Part shown: piece after piece, positions 44,982 through 55,230 of the stretch
Position numbering within the stretch: position 1 is the first letter of the stretch
How the letters are laid out: every line of letters starts with the position of its first letter
Source: Rhizobium indicum
GTDB taxonomy: Bacteria; Pseudomonadota; Alphaproteobacteria; Rhizobiales; Rhizobiaceae
Direction of reading: 5' to 3'
Length of the DNA: 64,000 nt
NCBI RefSeq assembly: GCF_005862305.2
Contig: NZ_CP054021.1
Location: 930,001 to 994,000, forward strand
Program-made: the position numbers and the translations under genes
Notes under the pieces: generated by a model
What the model was told of the DNA's origin: nothing
What the model saw: the letters and a program-made list of their open reading frames with translations, nothing else
Database searches by the model: none

Positions 44982-47120
44982 TTATCCGGCGAGAACGGCC
45001 AGCAGCAGAAGTGCGACGATATTGGTGATCTTGATCGCCGGGTTGACGGCGGGGCCGGCGGTATCCTTGTAGGGATCGCCGACGGTATCGCCGGTGACGG
45101 AGGCCTTGTGCGCATCCGAACCCTTCATGTGACGCACGCCGTCCTTGTCGACAAAACCGTCCTCGAAGCTCTTCTTGGCATTGTCCCATGCGCCACCGCC
45201 CGATGTCATCGAGATGGCGACGAAGAGGCCGTTGATGATGACGCCGAGCAGCGATGCGCCGAGGGCGGCAAAGGCGGAGGCCTTGGAGCCGGAGATGAGA
45301 AGCACGCCGAAATAGACGACGATCGGCGCCAGCACCGGCAGCAGCGACGGCACGATCATCTCGCGGATGGCGGCCTTGGTCAGAAGGTCGACCGCCCTGC
45401 CGTAATCCGGCTTTTCCGTGCCCTGCATGATGCCGGGCTTTTCCTTGAACTGACGGCGGACTTCCTCGACGATCGCGCCGGCCGCACGGCCGACGGCGGT
45501 CATCGCGATGCCGCCGAAGAGGTAGGGAATGAGACCTCCGAAGATCAATCCCGCCACTACATAAGGGTTGGAAAGATCGAAGGAAATTTCGCCGATACCG
45601 GCGAAATAAGGGAACTTGTCGCCATTCGCCGCAAAATATTTGAGGTCGTAGGAGTAGGCAGCGAAGAGAACCAGTGCGCCGAGACCGGCAGAACCGATGG
45701 CGTAGCCCTTGGTCACGGCCTTGGTCGTATTGCCGACGGCATCGAGCGCATCGGTGGATTTGCGCACCTCCGGCGGCAGATGCGCCATTTCGGCGATACC
45801 GCCGGCATTGTCCGTCACCGGTCCGAACGCGTCGAGCGCGACGATCATTCCGGCGATGCCGAGCATGGCCGTGACGGCAATGCCGGTGCCGAACAGGCCG
45901 CCGAGCTGGTAGGTGGCGAGAATGCCGCCAACGATGACGATCGCCGGCAGTGCCGTCGATTCCAGTGAAACGGCCAGGCCCTGGATGACGTTGGTGCCGT
46001 GACCGGTGACAGAGGCCTGAGCGATCGAAACGACCGGGCGCTTGCCCGTGCCGGTATAATATTCAGTGATCACGACGATCAGTGCGGTGACGACGAGGCC
46101 GATGATGCCGCAGAAGAAGAGGTTCGCGCCTGATATGTCGGCGCCTCCGACGGAGCCGATCGATCCCCAGCCGATGGTGAGCGAGGTGGCAGCGCCAAGA
46201 CCGACGATCGACAGCAGGCCGGTGACGATGAGGCCCTTGTAGAGAGCGCCCATGATCGAGCCGTTCGAGCCGAGCTTGACGAAGAAGGTGCCGATGATCG
46301 AGGTGATGATGCAGGCACCGCAGATTGCCAGCGGATAGACCATCGCAGACTGGAGGATCGGCGCGCCGGCAAAGAAGATCGCGGCGAGAACCATGGTGGC
46401 GACGACCGAGACCGCATAGGTCTCGAAAAGGTCGGCCGCCATACCGGCGCAGTCGCCGACATTGTCGCCGACATTATCGGCGATCGTTGCCGGGTTGCGC
46501 GGATCGTCTTCGGGAATGCCGGCTTCCACCTTGCCGACGAGATCGCCGCCGACATCGGCGCCCTTGGTGAAGATGCCGCCGCCAAGACGGGCGAATATCG
46601 AGATCAGTGACGCGCCGAAGCCGAGCGCCACCAGCGCATCGATGACTTCGCGCGAGCCGCTCTCATGGCCGAGCCCGACGGTCAAGATCGTATAATAGAT
46701 GGAGACGCCGAGCAGCGCCAGGCCAGCCACCAGCATGCCGGTGATCGCACCCGACTTGAAGGCGATGTCGAGGCCGGCGGAAAGGCTGACGGAAGCCGCC
46801 TGAGCGGTGCGCACATTGGCGCGGACGGAGACGTGCATGCCGATGAAACCAGCAGCACCTGATAGTACGGCGCCAATCAGAAAGCCGATCGCGGCCTCGC
46901 CGGAAAGAAGCAGCCAGGCTAAAATGAAAACAACAACGCCGACAATGGCAATGGTTCTGTACTGGCGCGTCAGATAGGCTTGCGCACCCTCGCGGATATA
47001 GCCCGCGATCTCCTGCATGCGGCTGTTGCCCTGATCGGCGGCAAGCACCGACCGGGTTGCCCAGGCGGCATAAACCACCGAGAGCAGACCGCATGCGATT
47101 ACGCATAAAAGAATCGTCAT
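44982..47120 (-). CDS. hppA: Membrane-bound proton-translocating pyrophosphatase, K+-independent type
   Basis: 712 residues and about sixteen helices. The substrate site shows [46 protein letters not shown], and late [11 protein letters not shown] and [21 protein letters not shown]. Residues [17 protein letters not shown] carry lysine at the position that distinguishes K+-independent H+-pumps (Lys) from K+-dependent ones (Ala), as known for the family. ATG at 47120 has GGGAGGAAAG upstream. It couples pyrophosphate hydrolysis to proton export or recovery of energy. Confidence 0.95.
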   Translation of the reverse strand: MTILLCVIACGLLSVVYAAWATRSVLAADQGNSRMQEIAGYIREGAQAYLTRQYRTIAIVGVVVFILAWLLLSGEAAIGFLIGAVLSGAAGFIGMHVSVRANVRTAQAASVSLSAGLDIAFKSGAITGMLVAGLALLGVSIYYTILTVGLGHESGSREVIDALVALGFGASLISIFARLGGGIFTKGADVGGDLVGKVEAGIPEDDPRNPATIADNVGDNVGDCAGMAADLFETYAVSVVATMVLAAIFFAGAPILQSAMVYPLAICGACIITSIIGTFFVKLGSNGSIMGALYKGLIVTGLLSIVGLGAATSLTIGWGSIGSVGGADISGANLFFCGIIGLVVTALIVVITEYYTGTGKRPVVSIAQASVTGHGTNVIQGLAVSLESTALPAIVIVGGILATYQLGGLFGTGIAVTAMLGIAGMIVALDAFGPVTDNAGGIAEMAHLPPEVRKSTDALDAVGNTTKAVTKGYAIGSAGLGALVLFAAYSYDLKYFAANGDKFPYFAGIGEISFDLSNPYVVAGLIFGGLIPYLFGGIAMTAVGRAAGAIVEEVRRQFKEKPGIMQGTEKPDYGRAVDLLTKAAIREMIVPSLLPVLAPIVVYFGVLLISGSKASAFAALGASLLGVIINGLFVAISMTSGGGAWDNAKKSFEDGFVDKDGVRHMKGSDAHKASVTGDTVGDPYKDTAGPAVNPAIKITNIVALLLLAVLAG

Positions 47121-47318
47121 TTCGCTCTTTCCTCCCATAGGCCGGAGCTCACTCCTTCTCCGGCAAATACGCCGCCGAATCGCCTTCCTCTCCACAGAAA
47201 TGCCACAGCTAAGCGGTGCGGAGATTGCTTGGTCGATCACGTGGCGTCAAGACCGCAACGGGCGAAAACCATTGCGGTACGAAGAAAGACGTAGGGGGAT
47301 TGTTTGGCGGCTAAAGAC

Positions 47319-47801
47319 TTATTTCTTCGCCTCGCCGCGAACCTGCTTTGCGATGCGGTCGAGCACGGCGTTGACGAGCTTCGGCTCGTCGTCATCGAAG
47401 AACGCCTGGGCGATCTCGACATATTCGGTGACGATGACCGCCACCGGAACGTCCTTGCGGTCGGTGATCTCGAAAACGCCGGCGCGCAGGATGGCGCGCA
47501 CTGTGCTGTCGAGGCGCGACAAGGCCCAATCATCCTGCAGAGCTGCGGCAATCAGCGGATCGAGGCGGACCTGATCGCGCACGACACCGGAGACGATGGA
47601 ACGGAACCAGGCGGCATCGGCTTTCAGATAAGTCTCGCCATCGATTTCCTGACCAAGACGGTGCGCCTCGTATTCAGCCACGATCTCCAGAACGCCCGTG
47701 CCGCCGACATCCATCTGATACAGTGCCTGAACGGCAGCAAGACGGGCAGCGCCCCGCTGGTTCGCAGTCTTGACCGGCCGTTCCGTCTTGTCGTCGTTCA
47801 T
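47319..47801 (-). CDS. nusB: Transcription antitermination factor NusB
   Basis: 160 residues: [19 protein letters not shown] at the N terminus and [36 protein letters not shown] at the C terminus are typical. Works with NusE and other factors on rRNA transcripts. It starts three bases after ribH stops, an order conserved across bacteria. Confidence 0.95.
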   Translation of the reverse strand: MNDDKTERPVKTANQRGAARLAAVQALYQMDVGGTGVLEIVAEYEAHRLGQEIDGETYLKADAAWFRSIVSGVVRDQVRLDPLIAAALQDDWALSRLDSTVRAILRAGVFEITDRKDVPVAVIVTEYVEIAQAFFDDDEPKLVNAVLDRIAKQVRGEAKK

Positions 47802-47804
47802 TCG

Positions 47805-48260
47805 TTATGCACCCAGTTTCTGCTTCAGCTCGATCATGGTCAGAGCTGCACGAGCGGCAAATCCGCCCTTGTCCTTTTCCGAGCGGCGCACGCGCGCCCA
47901 AGCCTGCTCGTCGTTTTCGACGGTCAGGATGCCATTGCCGATGGCAAGGGACTCGCTGACCGCAAGATCCATCAAGGCACGCGAGGATTCGTTCGACACG
48001 ATATCGAAGTGATAGGTCTCGCCGCGAATGACCATGCCAAGGGCGACATAGCCGTCATAATGCGTTCCGCCATTGTCGTCTCCATCGAGCGACATGGCAA
48101 TCGCCGCCGGAATTTCCAGTGCGCCGGGAACGGTGACGACCTCGAAGGTGGCGCCGGCCTCCGTCAATGCGAAGGTCGCGCCTTCGAGCAGGGCGTCGGC
48201 CATGTCGTCGTAGAAGCGGGCCTCAACGATCAAAATATGGGGAGCGGTCTCTCTCGACAT
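47805..48260 (-). CDS. ribH: 6,7-dimethyl-8-ribityllumazine synthase
   Basis: 151 residues, beta subunit of lumazine synthase. Active-site parts: [58 protein letters not shown] (His of GxTxHF type at about 90) and [13 protein letters not shown]. Produces the direct precursor of riboflavin; the enzyme that uses it is encoded at 57118. A ribosome-binding AGGTGAACC precedes the ATG. Confidence 0.95.
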   Translation of the reverse strand: MSRETAPHILIVEARFYDDMADALLEGATFALTEAGATFEVVTVPGALEIPAAIAMSLDGDDNGGTHYDGYVALGMVIRGETYHFDIVSNESSRALMDLAVSESLAIGNGILTVENDEQAWARVRRSEKDKGGFAARAALTMIELKQKLGA

Positions 48261-48607
48261 GGTTCACCTTCGGTTGGCGGGACATTTACCCGCTCGGCAG
48301 CCCGCGGTCAAAACATGCCTTCGTCCGAATGGCAAGCAATTTCGCCCGATGCCGCAATGGGAAAGAGGAAATATCTGCAAGGGGATAGCCGCGCCCTGTA
48401 TGCACGGCTGGGCAGGCCTCTGAAATCAGCTTTCCCGGACGCCTGGAAAGCGGCAATTCGAAGGCAGTTTTCATGAACAATTCTTAATGGATTTTCAGTG
48501 GCTTAACCCATTGAATCGCGAATGGGAGAACGCCAATTCCATGTCGTGACGCAGACGATCCCCTGCAACGACAGCCGACCGTCTAAGCAGATGAAAGGAT
48601 ACAAATC
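48261..48607. other. Intergenic region upstream of ribH
   Basis: About 350 bases without a credible gene. The ends probably contain the promoters of ribH-nusB and the divergent small exported protein. I looked for the FMN-riboswitch core in front of ribH and do not see it. Confidence 0.45.
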
Positions 48608-48967
48608 ATGCACCGCGTTCTCACCATCACTATCGCTGCAACCCTCTCCTCCCTCGCCTTTGCCGGCGTCAGCCGGGCCGAAAGCCTTGGGATGAACACC
48701 CCTCAAGGCATCGAGCAGACGCTCAGGAGCTACCAGGGCAATGACTTCAATGTCCAGGAGGTTTACAACTGGCGCAACTTCGACGACGAGACGAGCGGCC
48801 CACACTCCGCACCGCAACGCTCCGGCCAGGCTATCCGCGGCATCCAGGCCTCGATCGACGCCAACAAGTCGCTTGCCCACCGGCTCAACAATGAGGGTGT
48901 CAATATTCGCAATGTCGTCAATGCCGAGCAGGCGGCCGATGGGAGCTTCACCTTCTACGTTCGTTGA
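48608..48967 (+). CDS. Small exported protein of unknown function
   Basis: 119 residues with a signal peptide (HRVLTITIAATLSSLAFAGVSRAE, cleavage near 25). The rest is polar (TPQGIEQTLRSYQGNDFNVQEVYNWRNFDDETSGPHSAP). AAGGA lies eight bases before the ATG. I recognise no domain; it looks like a secreted rhizobial protein. Confidence 0.75.
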   Translation: MHRVLTITIAATLSSLAFAGVSRAESLGMNTPQGIEQTLRSYQGNDFNVQEVYNWRNFDDETSGPHSAPQRSGQAIRGIQASIDANKSLAHRLNNEGVNIRNVVNAEQAADGSFTFYVR

Positions 48968-48976
48968 CGGCTCCAG

Positions 48977-49016
48977 CGCATACCCCGAAAATCGGATCGA
49001 TTTTTGGGCTATGCGT
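48977..49016. repeat. Imperfect inverted repeat after the exported-protein gene
   Basis: GCGCATA..CCGAAAATCG pairs with CGATTTTTGGGCTATGCG around GAT, a 40-base stem-loop with a T-run inside the right arm. It is similar to the second dyad of repeat family B at 63935-63980 and may also serve as a terminator. Confidence 0.55.
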
Positions 49017-49171
49017 GGGATTGGAAGCGATAGAGCGTCTTAGCGTATTGCACGCTCGGCGCTCAAAGCATGGGCGGCGGGCTCCTCTCCGCCCATGCCG
49101 GGGATTTCCGAGATAAGCATTGAATTTTCCGGCGCGATGATAGTTTCTCCTCCTGCAACAGGAGGACCATC

Positions 49172-49675
49172 ATGACGACGGAAGCAAAAGCGGTGATCAA
49201 TACCGCCGATCTCAAGCTCGACCACTGGACACAGGGCGAGCTCTATGAGAGCACCGACACCTCTTTCGGCGCGCTTCTCGGCCTGGCCGGTCTGGGCGTC
49301 AGCTACAACGAGGTACCGCCCGGCAAATCGAGCTGCCCCTTCCACAATCACCATGTCGAAGACGAGCTTTTCTATGTGATCGCAGGCGCCGGCGAATACC
49401 GCTTCGGCGATGCGCGCCATGCGATCAAGGCGGGCGACGTGCTCGGCGCGCCGGCGGGCGGACCGGAAACGGCGCACCAGATCATCAACACCGGCACGGC
49501 CACACTCGTCTATCTCGGCATCTCGACCATGGCGAAGACCGAGATCGTCGAATATCCCGATTCCGGAAAGTTCCTTGCCAAGACGAATAGAGACGGTACA
49601 GAAGCCAGGCGCTTCCGCCACATCGGGCGGCCGGAAGGCGACCTCGACTATTGGGACGGCGAGCCCGGCGCCTGA
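49172..49675 (+). CDS. Cupin-domain protein
   Basis: 167 residues, a single beta-barrel cupin. Metal-binding motif 1 is PFHNHHVEDELFYVIAGAGEYRFG (about 57-80), motif 2 GDVLGAPAGGPETAHQIIN (about 90-108). The C-terminal EYPDSGKF and RFRHIGRPEGDLDYWDGE are common in a group of cupins without assigned reaction. The ribosome binding site GGAGGACC is four bases before the ATG. Confidence 0.88.
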   Translation: MTTEAKAVINTADLKLDHWTQGELYESTDTSFGALLGLAGLGVSYNEVPPGKSSCPFHNHHVEDELFYVIAGAGEYRFGDARHAIKAGDVLGAPAGGPETAHQIINTGTATLVYLGISTMAKTEIVEYPDSGKFLAKTNRDGTEARRFRHIGRPEGDLDYWDGEPGA

Positions 49676-49702
49676 GGACGTGTTTTTTCACAAGGACCCA
49701 TC

Positions 49703-50218
49703 GTGATCGATATTCCGACCCTCGAAACGGCGCGTCTGACGCTTCGCCCTCACCGCCTCGACGATTTCGACGCGCATGCGGCGCTGTGGGCGGACGAGGA
49801 TGTCGTGCGCTTCATCACCGGCGCGCCATCGACGCGCGAGCAGAGCTGGAGCCGCATGCTGCGCGTTGCCGGCATGTGGCACCATATGGGCTTCGGCTTT
49901 CTCTCGATCGTAGAAAAGGAGAGCGGCCGCTTCATCGGCGAAGCAGGTTTCCTCGAAGCCCGCCGCGAGATGGAACCGTCGATCGAGGGGACGATGGAGC
50001 TCGGCTGGGCGCTGATGCCTTCAGCACATGGCCGCGGTTATGCCACCGAGGCGCTGACCGTCCTGATCGGCTGGGCGGAAACGCACTTCCCGGGAAAATC
50101 GATGAGCTGCATCATCAGCCCCGAGAACCAGGCCTCGCTGCGGGTCGCAGCCAAGCTCGGCTTCCGCGAGACGGCGCGCACGCAGTACAACGGCGAGATC
50201 ATTCAGTTTTCGCGGTAG
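49703..50218 (+). CDS. GNAT acetyltransferase, RimJ/RimL-like
   Basis: 171 residues: LETARLTLRPHRLDDFDAHAALWADEDVVRFI, then SIVEKESGRFIGEAGF, MELGWALMPSAHGRGYATEAL (acetyl-CoA loop with GRGYATEA) and ISPENQASLRVAAKLGF. The type acetylates N termini or small molecules; substrate unknown. GTG at 49703. It follows the cupin gene closely and could be cotranscribed. Confidence 0.9.
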   Translation: MIDIPTLETARLTLRPHRLDDFDAHAALWADEDVVRFITGAPSTREQSWSRMLRVAGMWHHMGFGFLSIVEKESGRFIGEAGFLEARREMEPSIEGTMELGWALMPSAHGRGYATEALTVLIGWAETHFPGKSMSCIISPENQASLRVAAKLGFRETARTQYNGEIIQFSR

Positions 50219-50539
50219 GGAATTCCACCAAGCGGGCAACATGGCGCGCGCCATTGCGGGCTTGCTGACATTTGCCGATATCGCCAACAGCAACAGCAAG
50301 TTTAAGCAAAAGGATATCGACGACCTCAGCTTGCGGCACCCGACTTCATCCCCGGATGGGTCCGGACTTCGCACCTGCTACGCGCAAGGAACGCGCTTTA
50401 GAGTCGTCACCTGACAAGAGGCAGAAACGCTTAGAAATACTGACGTCCGCTACCTTGGCACAAGTAGGCATTGACGGGCGAGCTGCGTGGTAATTACAGC
50501 CGGCAGAAACTCCCCATCCATAAGAGGCTGATCACAAAT
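50219..50539. other. Intergenic stretch, no supported gene
   Basis: About 320 bases. A 57-codon frame at 50241-50414 exists but has weak support. The base composition changes from GC-rich to more AT-rich toward the next gene, marking the left edge of an atypical segment. Confidence 0.4.
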
Positions 50540-51346
50540 ATGACCATTTTCATTGTTTGCCATAAGGATTTGCCGAGCTATCCTCCTCCCGAGGGCGCGA
50601 AAATCATATGGCTCAATTCTAAACCTCCTTTGGAAAACAAGGGAATGGATGTTATTGCCGGTTATGATTTTTTCAGCGAGCCGGAGGTGCTTCACGCGAA
50701 ATTGTCAGGATCGCTGGGAACGCTAGTCGTCGCAAAAGTCGTTTCTGAAGAAACTGTAAAACCTCGCAACATTACCATCTGGCAGTATCGTAAATTTTTA
50801 ACAAGACTAAAAATCGGAACGCCGTATCCCGAATATCCCGGCATGAATATAGCAACTTCAGAAGAAGTAGAAATCACAAGACCAGAAAATCCGGCGATTT
50901 TTTCAGAGGGTTTCTTTCTGCCTCGTCCATTGAATCTACATAACATATCGTATCACTATGCAGGCTGCCACAATATTGTTGACTTTTTCAGATATACGGC
51001 GTTTTCAGTCGAAGCAAATACTTTAACGCAAGCCGAAGCTTTGCATTTTTTTAATTCCGGCACTCTCGTTCCTGGAGGTATTGAGCTCGGCACATATCCG
51101 ACGGACTGGTGGCTGGATACTTTTGTGCGCCTTGTGGCGCCGTCTCTTGAATTTGCGAAACGATATCAACCGTTTCAAGCCGAAGATCCCGTGCAGAAAC
51201 GTGCGATCTCATTTTGCCAGGAGCGTCTGGGAAGCTATCTTCTAATCAAGCGGTTGGCCGAGCTCTATGGCAACAACCTGCCTGGGTTCTTGTTCGGAGA
51301 TATGGCTACCGTATCAAATGATGGTGTCTATAAAACCGGCGTATAA
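50540..51346 (+). CDS. Unknown protein, possibly DUF4422-like, of lower G+C
   Basis: 268 residues, no signal or membrane helix. It begins MTIFIVCHKDLPSYPPPEGAKIIWLNS, and its C-terminal half has HYAGCHNIVDFFRYTAFSVEA, VPGGIELGTYPTDWWLDTFVRLV and RAISFCQERLGSYLLIKRLAELYG. The order (IF-V-HK start, anchor residues, ERL near the end) recalls DUF4422 proteins of surface-polysaccharide clusters, but this is a weak resemblance. Codon use is visibly more AT-rich than its neighbours, suggesting transfer. ATG at 50540 has AAGAGG upstream. Next to a glycosyltransferase and rfb genes. Confidence 0.65.
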   Translation: MTIFIVCHKDLPSYPPPEGAKIIWLNSKPPLENKGMDVIAGYDFFSEPEVLHAKLSGSLGTLVVAKVVSEETVKPRNITIWQYRKFLTRLKIGTPYPEYPGMNIATSEEVEITRPENPAIFSEGFFLPRPLNLHNISYHYAGCHNIVDFFRYTAFSVEANTLTQAEALHFFNSGTLVPGGIELGTYPTDWWLDTFVRLVAPSLEFAKRYQPFQAEDPVQKRAISFCQERLGSYLLIKRLAELYGNNLPGFLFGDMATVSNDGVYKTGV

Positions 51347-51366
51347 ACCGAGGTAATCCCAAACGT

Positions 51367-51390
51367 AGTATCGCAAGTCTTTGCGATACT
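51367..51390 (+). other. Perfect hairpin between two polysaccharide-related genes
   Basis: AGTATCGCAA (51367-51376) and TTGCGATACT (51381-51390) pair perfectly around GTCT, 20 bases after the stop of the gene at 50540. No T-run follows. It might be a 3' stabiliser or binding site. Confidence 0.45.
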
Positions 51391-51595
51391 GGCAGCAGAA
51401 GCGGCTGAGCGAGCAAAGCTGGCTAGAGAAAACTGACCTCGGATAGGTCGAGCTCCTGCAATCCCTCCAGGCTGACCAGCGAAAGTCCTGGAAACAGTGT
51501 GGCGCAAGCTTCACATCCAATAGTCGATACCCAAACCAGCCCGAATGCCGTTTCGTGAATCGCGGAGACGGCGGCCATGCACGAAGGACGATGCC

Positions 51596-53563
51596 TTGAC
51601 GATCAATCAGCCCATTCCCGCTCTGCCGGCCGGTCTTCCTGATCTGGCGCTTCTCACGGAAAAAGCTGCCGGCACGGGGTCCGTCATTATCTACCAGCCT
51701 TATCTCGGCCCTTCGGAGCGCAGCCAGCTCGACGCGGCTGCCGTACCGCTCGACATCTCATTCAACACGCAGGCTGCGACCCGCGAATACGAGCTCTTCC
51801 GCATCCTGCATGCGCATCACGAGGCGATCGGCCTCGGCGAGGACGTGTTCTGGGGACTGCTGTCCAGCAAATTCGAGGTGAAGTCGGTGACGAGCTTCCC
51901 ATCCTTCGTTACCGAGGCGGAAAAGGCCAGGGCGGAAGGTGCGGACGCCTATCTCTACAATCCGCTGATCGGCCACGCCGCGATCTACAGCAACGTCTGG
52001 GAGCATTCGCTGCTTGGCGGCCGTCCAGGCATGGAGCCGATCTTCCTCCATATCCAGCAGCTCGGCTATCCGATCGCGCCGCCGCAAGACAAAACCGCCT
52101 TCATGTTCTGCAACTATTTCTGCGGCAACAGGAAGTTCTGGTCCGGATATTTCGCCTTTTGCGAACGCATTCTGGAATCGCTGGAAAATGAAGGGCGCCG
52201 CGGCACGCCAGCGGGCATTGCCTATGCCGGTTCGGCGCAGTATTCACGCGACGCCAACGCGACGATGCGCCCCTTCGTGATCGAGCGTCTGCTCGGGCTC
52301 TATGTCCAGCAGGCTGCCGCCTCCGGATTGAAGATCGCCGCCTTCGTGCCGGCGCCTGCCGATTTCGAGTGGAAGTTCGGTGTCCGCCTCGGCCGGATGC
52401 TGCATGGTCTCTTCACCGCCAAGGAAGCTTTTCTTCAGAGCCCCGACGAGGCCCACTTGGCCTCTTGGCAGGATGGCCGCCAACCACTGATCAAGCAGCC
52501 GCACCTTATCTGGTTCGCCGATGATCCGCCGGCCTGGATGCCGCGCGGCCAGTTCACGGGTGGCCGCGAACTGATGCGTGCCTATGCTCCGCAGGCTTCC
52601 GGCGCCTCCCCGGCGCCGCAGCCGGCTGTGCGTACCGAGATCCCCGCCGCCCAGAAGATCGAGCAGCCGCCTCGCGACACATTGCAGCCCTTTGCCGGTG
52701 GATGGCAGGCCCACAAGGATCGCCATTGTATCTGGATCGTGACGCCTCCCAACTACAACCACAGCCACGCCTTCGACGAGGTTGCGCTCGGTCTGCAGGG
52801 CGCCTTCCATGAGCTGGGCGGTTCTGCGCCGATCGTCAGAGACATGACCGAGTTCGCGGACCGTGCGCCGATCATTTATGGCGGCAACCTGCTTCCGGCC
52901 GAAATCGTCGGCCATCTGCCGAAGGACAGCGTCATCATCAATCTCGAGCAGGTGTCCGAAGAAAGCATCTGGATCAATTCGCGCTATATGTCGATCCTGA
53001 GGGCGATGCCGGTGCTCGACTACAGCCCGCGCAACCGCGAAAACCTTGCCGCCAAGGGTATCGATCACGCCGGTGTGCTCGAAATCGGTTACAACAGTTG
53101 CCTGAGCCAGATCCAGCACGCCATCGTCAAGGATATAGACGTGCTCTTCTATGGCTCGATGAACGAGCGCCGCCACCACATCCTGAAGACGCTCGAACAG
53201 GGCGGGCTCAAGGTCGCGCATCTCTTCAACATCTATGGTGCGGAACGCGATGCGGCGATTGCCCGCGCCAAGATCGTCATAAACATCCATCATTATGCGA
53301 GCGGCGTCTTCGAGATCGTCCGCATTTCCTATCTGCTTGCCAATCGCGTTTGCGTGCTGACGGAAGGCGACATCCGCGATCCGGACCTCCAGCCCTTCAT
53401 CGGCGGCTTGGCAATTGAGCCCTATGACGACATGATCGAGCGCTGCTACAAGCTGATCGCAGATGCCGACGAGCGCGATGCCATTGCCGCGAAGGGCCTC
53501 GCGGCCATGCAGAGCCGCTCGCAGGCGGACATGCTGATGAGCGTCATGAGGGCGGGCGCTTGA
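51596..53563 (+). CDS. Two-part protein with C-terminal glycosyltransferase (GT1/CgeB-like)
   Basis: 655 residues. The N-terminal half (about 25-320) has no recognised family, but includes EYELFRILHAHHEAIGLGEDVFWGLLSSKF and AFMFCNYFCGNRKFWSGYFAFCERILE, which look like a sugar-related domain common in Rhizobium surface loci. After a proline/alanine-rich linker (about 330-375), the second half (about 390-655) resembles GT-B glycosyltransferases (VDVLFYGSMNERRHHILKTL pattern; INIHHYASGVFEIVRISYLLANRVCVLTE). TTG at 51596 has GAAGGA seven bases upstream; ATG at 51545 has poor context. Probably acts with rfb products on LPS or another glycan. Confidence 0.72.
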   Translation: MTINQPIPALPAGLPDLALLTEKAAGTGSVIIYQPYLGPSERSQLDAAAVPLDISFNTQAATREYELFRILHAHHEAIGLGEDVFWGLLSSKFEVKSVTSFPSFVTEAEKARAEGADAYLYNPLIGHAAIYSNVWEHSLLGGRPGMEPIFLHIQQLGYPIAPPQDKTAFMFCNYFCGNRKFWSGYFAFCERILESLENEGRRGTPAGIAYAGSAQYSRDANATMRPFVIERLLGLYVQQAAASGLKIAAFVPAPADFEWKFGVRLGRMLHGLFTAKEAFLQSPDEAHLASWQDGRQPLIKQPHLIWFADDPPAWMPRGQFTGGRELMRAYAPQASGASPAPQPAVRTEIPAAQKIEQPPRDTLQPFAGGWQAHKDRHCIWIVTPPNYNHSHAFDEVALGLQGAFHELGGSAPIVRDMTEFADRAPIIYGGNLLPAEIVGHLPKDSVIINLEQVSEESIWINSRYMSILRAMPVLDYSPRNRENLAAKGIDHAGVLEIGYNSCLSQIQHAIVKDIDVLFYGSMNERRHHILKTLEQGGLKVAHLFNIYGAERDAAIARAKIVINIHHYASGVFEIVRISYLLANRVCVLTEGDIRDPDLQPFIGGLAIEPYDDMIERCYKLIADADERDAIAAKGLAAMQSRSQADMLMSVMRAGA

Positions 53564-53586
53564 TAAAAGCCGCAAAAAGGTAAGTC

Positions 53587-54165
53587 ATGCGTATTGAGAC
53601 CACGGCCATCGAGGGCATCGTTGCGATCACGCCGCCACGCTTCGGCGATCACCGCGGCTACTTCTCCGAGGTATTCAAGGATGCCTGGTTCCGGGAAAAT
53701 GTGGCCGACGTCACGTTCATCCAGGACAATGAATCGCTTTCGGCGCAGACCGGCACCGTCCGGGGGCTGCATTTCCAGATACCACCCTTTGCACAGGGCA
53801 AGCTGGTGCGCTGCCTTGCCGGCCGGATCATGGATGTCGTCGTCGATATCCGCGAGGAATCACCGAGCTTCGGCAAATGGCTCTCTCAGGAGCTCTCGTC
53901 GGAAAATGGCATGCAGCTCTGGGTACCGGCCGGTTTCGCACACGGATTCGCAACGCTCGAGCCGAACAGCGTCATCAGCTACAAGGTAACCGCACCCTAC
54001 AGCCCGCAGCATGATCGGGGCATCGCGTGGAACGATCCGGCGATCGGTATCCGCTGGCCCTTCTATGAGAGAGACATGGTATTGTCCGACAAGGACAAGA
54101 CGCTGCCGCGGCTCGCCGATCTGCCAGGCCATTTTTCCTGTTCAGCACAGCAACCCAGGGATTGA
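53587..54165 (+). CDS. rfbC: dTDP-4-dehydrorhamnose 3,5-epimerase
   Basis: 192 residues, RmlC family. Motifs: GDHRGYFSEVFKDAWF, QDNESLSAQTGTVRGLHFQIPPFAQGKLVRCL (with catalytic His about 61) and VPAGFAHGFATLEPNSVISYKVT (Tyr about 135). Third enzyme in dTDP-L-rhamnose synthesis. It follows the glycosyltransferase by 23 bases and precedes rfbB by 6, so the operon is transcribed together. Confidence 0.96.
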   Translation: MRIETTAIEGIVAITPPRFGDHRGYFSEVFKDAWFRENVADVTFIQDNESLSAQTGTVRGLHFQIPPFAQGKLVRCLAGRIMDVVVDIREESPSFGKWLSQELSSENGMQLWVPAGFAHGFATLEPNSVISYKVTAPYSPQHDRGIAWNDPAIGIRWPFYERDMVLSDKDKTLPRLADLPGHFSCSAQQPRD

Positions 54166-54171
54166 TCGACG

Positions 54172-55227
54172 ATGCGCATACTGGTCACGGGCGGAGCGGG
54201 CTTCATCGGATCGGCATTGGTGCGCCATCTCGTCAGCAAGATCGGCGCCGAGGTGCTGAATGTCGACACGCTGACCTATGCCGGCAATCTGGCGTCACTG
54301 AAATCCGTCGAAGCGGCGCCGAACTATCAATTCCTGCAGGCCGACATCTGCGACCGCGCCGGGATGCAGGAAGCATTCGCGTCCTTCCGCCCTGATATCG
54401 TCATGCATCTCGCGGCCGAGAGCCATGTCGACCGCTCGATCTCGGGCGCAGCCGATTTCATTCAGACCAACATCGTCGGCACATTCAGGCTGCTGGATAC
54501 CGCACGGCACTATTGGGATGAGCTTGACGCTCGCCGCAAGAGTGCCTTCCGCTTTCTGCATGTCTCGACAGACGAGGTCTACGGCTCGCTCGGCGACGAG
54601 GGCCTCTTCGAGGAGACGACGCCTTACGATCCGTCCTCGCCCTACTCTGCCTCCAAGGCCGCCAGCGACCATCTGGCGATCGCCTGGCACCGAACCTACG
54701 GCCTGCCCGTCGTCGTCTCCAATTGCTCCAACAACTACGGCCCGTTCCATTTCCCCGAAAAGCTCATTCCGCTAATGATCCTGAACGCACTGGAGGGCAA
54801 GCCTCTTCCGGTTTACGGCAATGGCGCGAATATCCGCGACTGGCTCTATGTCGAAGACCACGCCCGCGCGCTCTTCACGATCGCTTCCCGGGGCCGGCTC
54901 GGCGAGAAATACAACGTCGGCGGCCGCAACGAGCGCAGGAACATCGATGTCGTTCATCGCATCTGCGCCATTCTCGACGGCGTCTACCAAGACAACGGAC
55001 CGTATGCGCGTCTGATCACCAACGTCACGGATCGCCCCGGACACGACGCACGCTATGCGATCGACGCCTCGAAACTCGAAAGCGAGCTCGGCTGGAAGGC
55101 ACAGGAAACCTTCGAGACTGGCATCGAAAAGACCGTGCACTGGTACTTGGAAAACGAATGGTGGTGGAGGCCGCTGCGCGAAAACGTCTACTCCGGCGAA
55201 CGCCTCGGCGTTTTCAAGGGACGATAA
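54172..55227 (+). CDS. rfbB: dTDP-glucose 4,6-dehydratase
   Basis: 351 residues, short-chain dehydrogenase superfamily. NAD-binding [18 protein letters not shown] at the N terminus; [18 protein letters not shown] catalytic segment ([12 protein letters not shown]), YxxxK in [12 protein letters not shown] (Tyr about 162), and [17 protein letters not shown]. Second enzyme in dTDP-L-rhamnose synthesis. Stop and next start are separated by three bases. Confidence 0.97.
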   Translation: MRILVTGGAGFIGSALVRHLVSKIGAEVLNVDTLTYAGNLASLKSVEAAPNYQFLQADICDRAGMQEAFASFRPDIVMHLAAESHVDRSISGAADFIQTNIVGTFRLLDTARHYWDELDARRKSAFRFLHVSTDEVYGSLGDEGLFEETTPYDPSSPYSASKAASDHLAIAWHRTYGLPVVVSNCSNNYGPFHFPEKLIPLMILNALEGKPLPVYGNGANIRDWLYVEDHARALFTIASRGRLGEKYNVGGRNERRNIDVVHRICAILDGVYQDNGPYARLITNVTDRPGHDARYAIDASKLESELGWKAQETFETGIEKTVHWYLENEWWWRPLRENVYSGERLGVFKGR

Positions 55228-55230
55228 TCG

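Noticed and set aside
48261..48607. FMN riboswitch before ribH
   Set aside because: The conserved core of the RFN element is not present.
50241..50414. 57-codon frame (MARAIAGLLTFADIANSNS...)
   Set aside because: Weak ribosome binding site and no similarity; cannot be distinguished from chance without alignment.
51423..51578. Minus-strand frame of 51 codons ending LEGLQELDLSEVSFL
   Set aside because: Protein-like in character, but no ribosome binding site and it overlaps the start of the 51596 reading frame's extension; perhaps a gene remnant, not supported.
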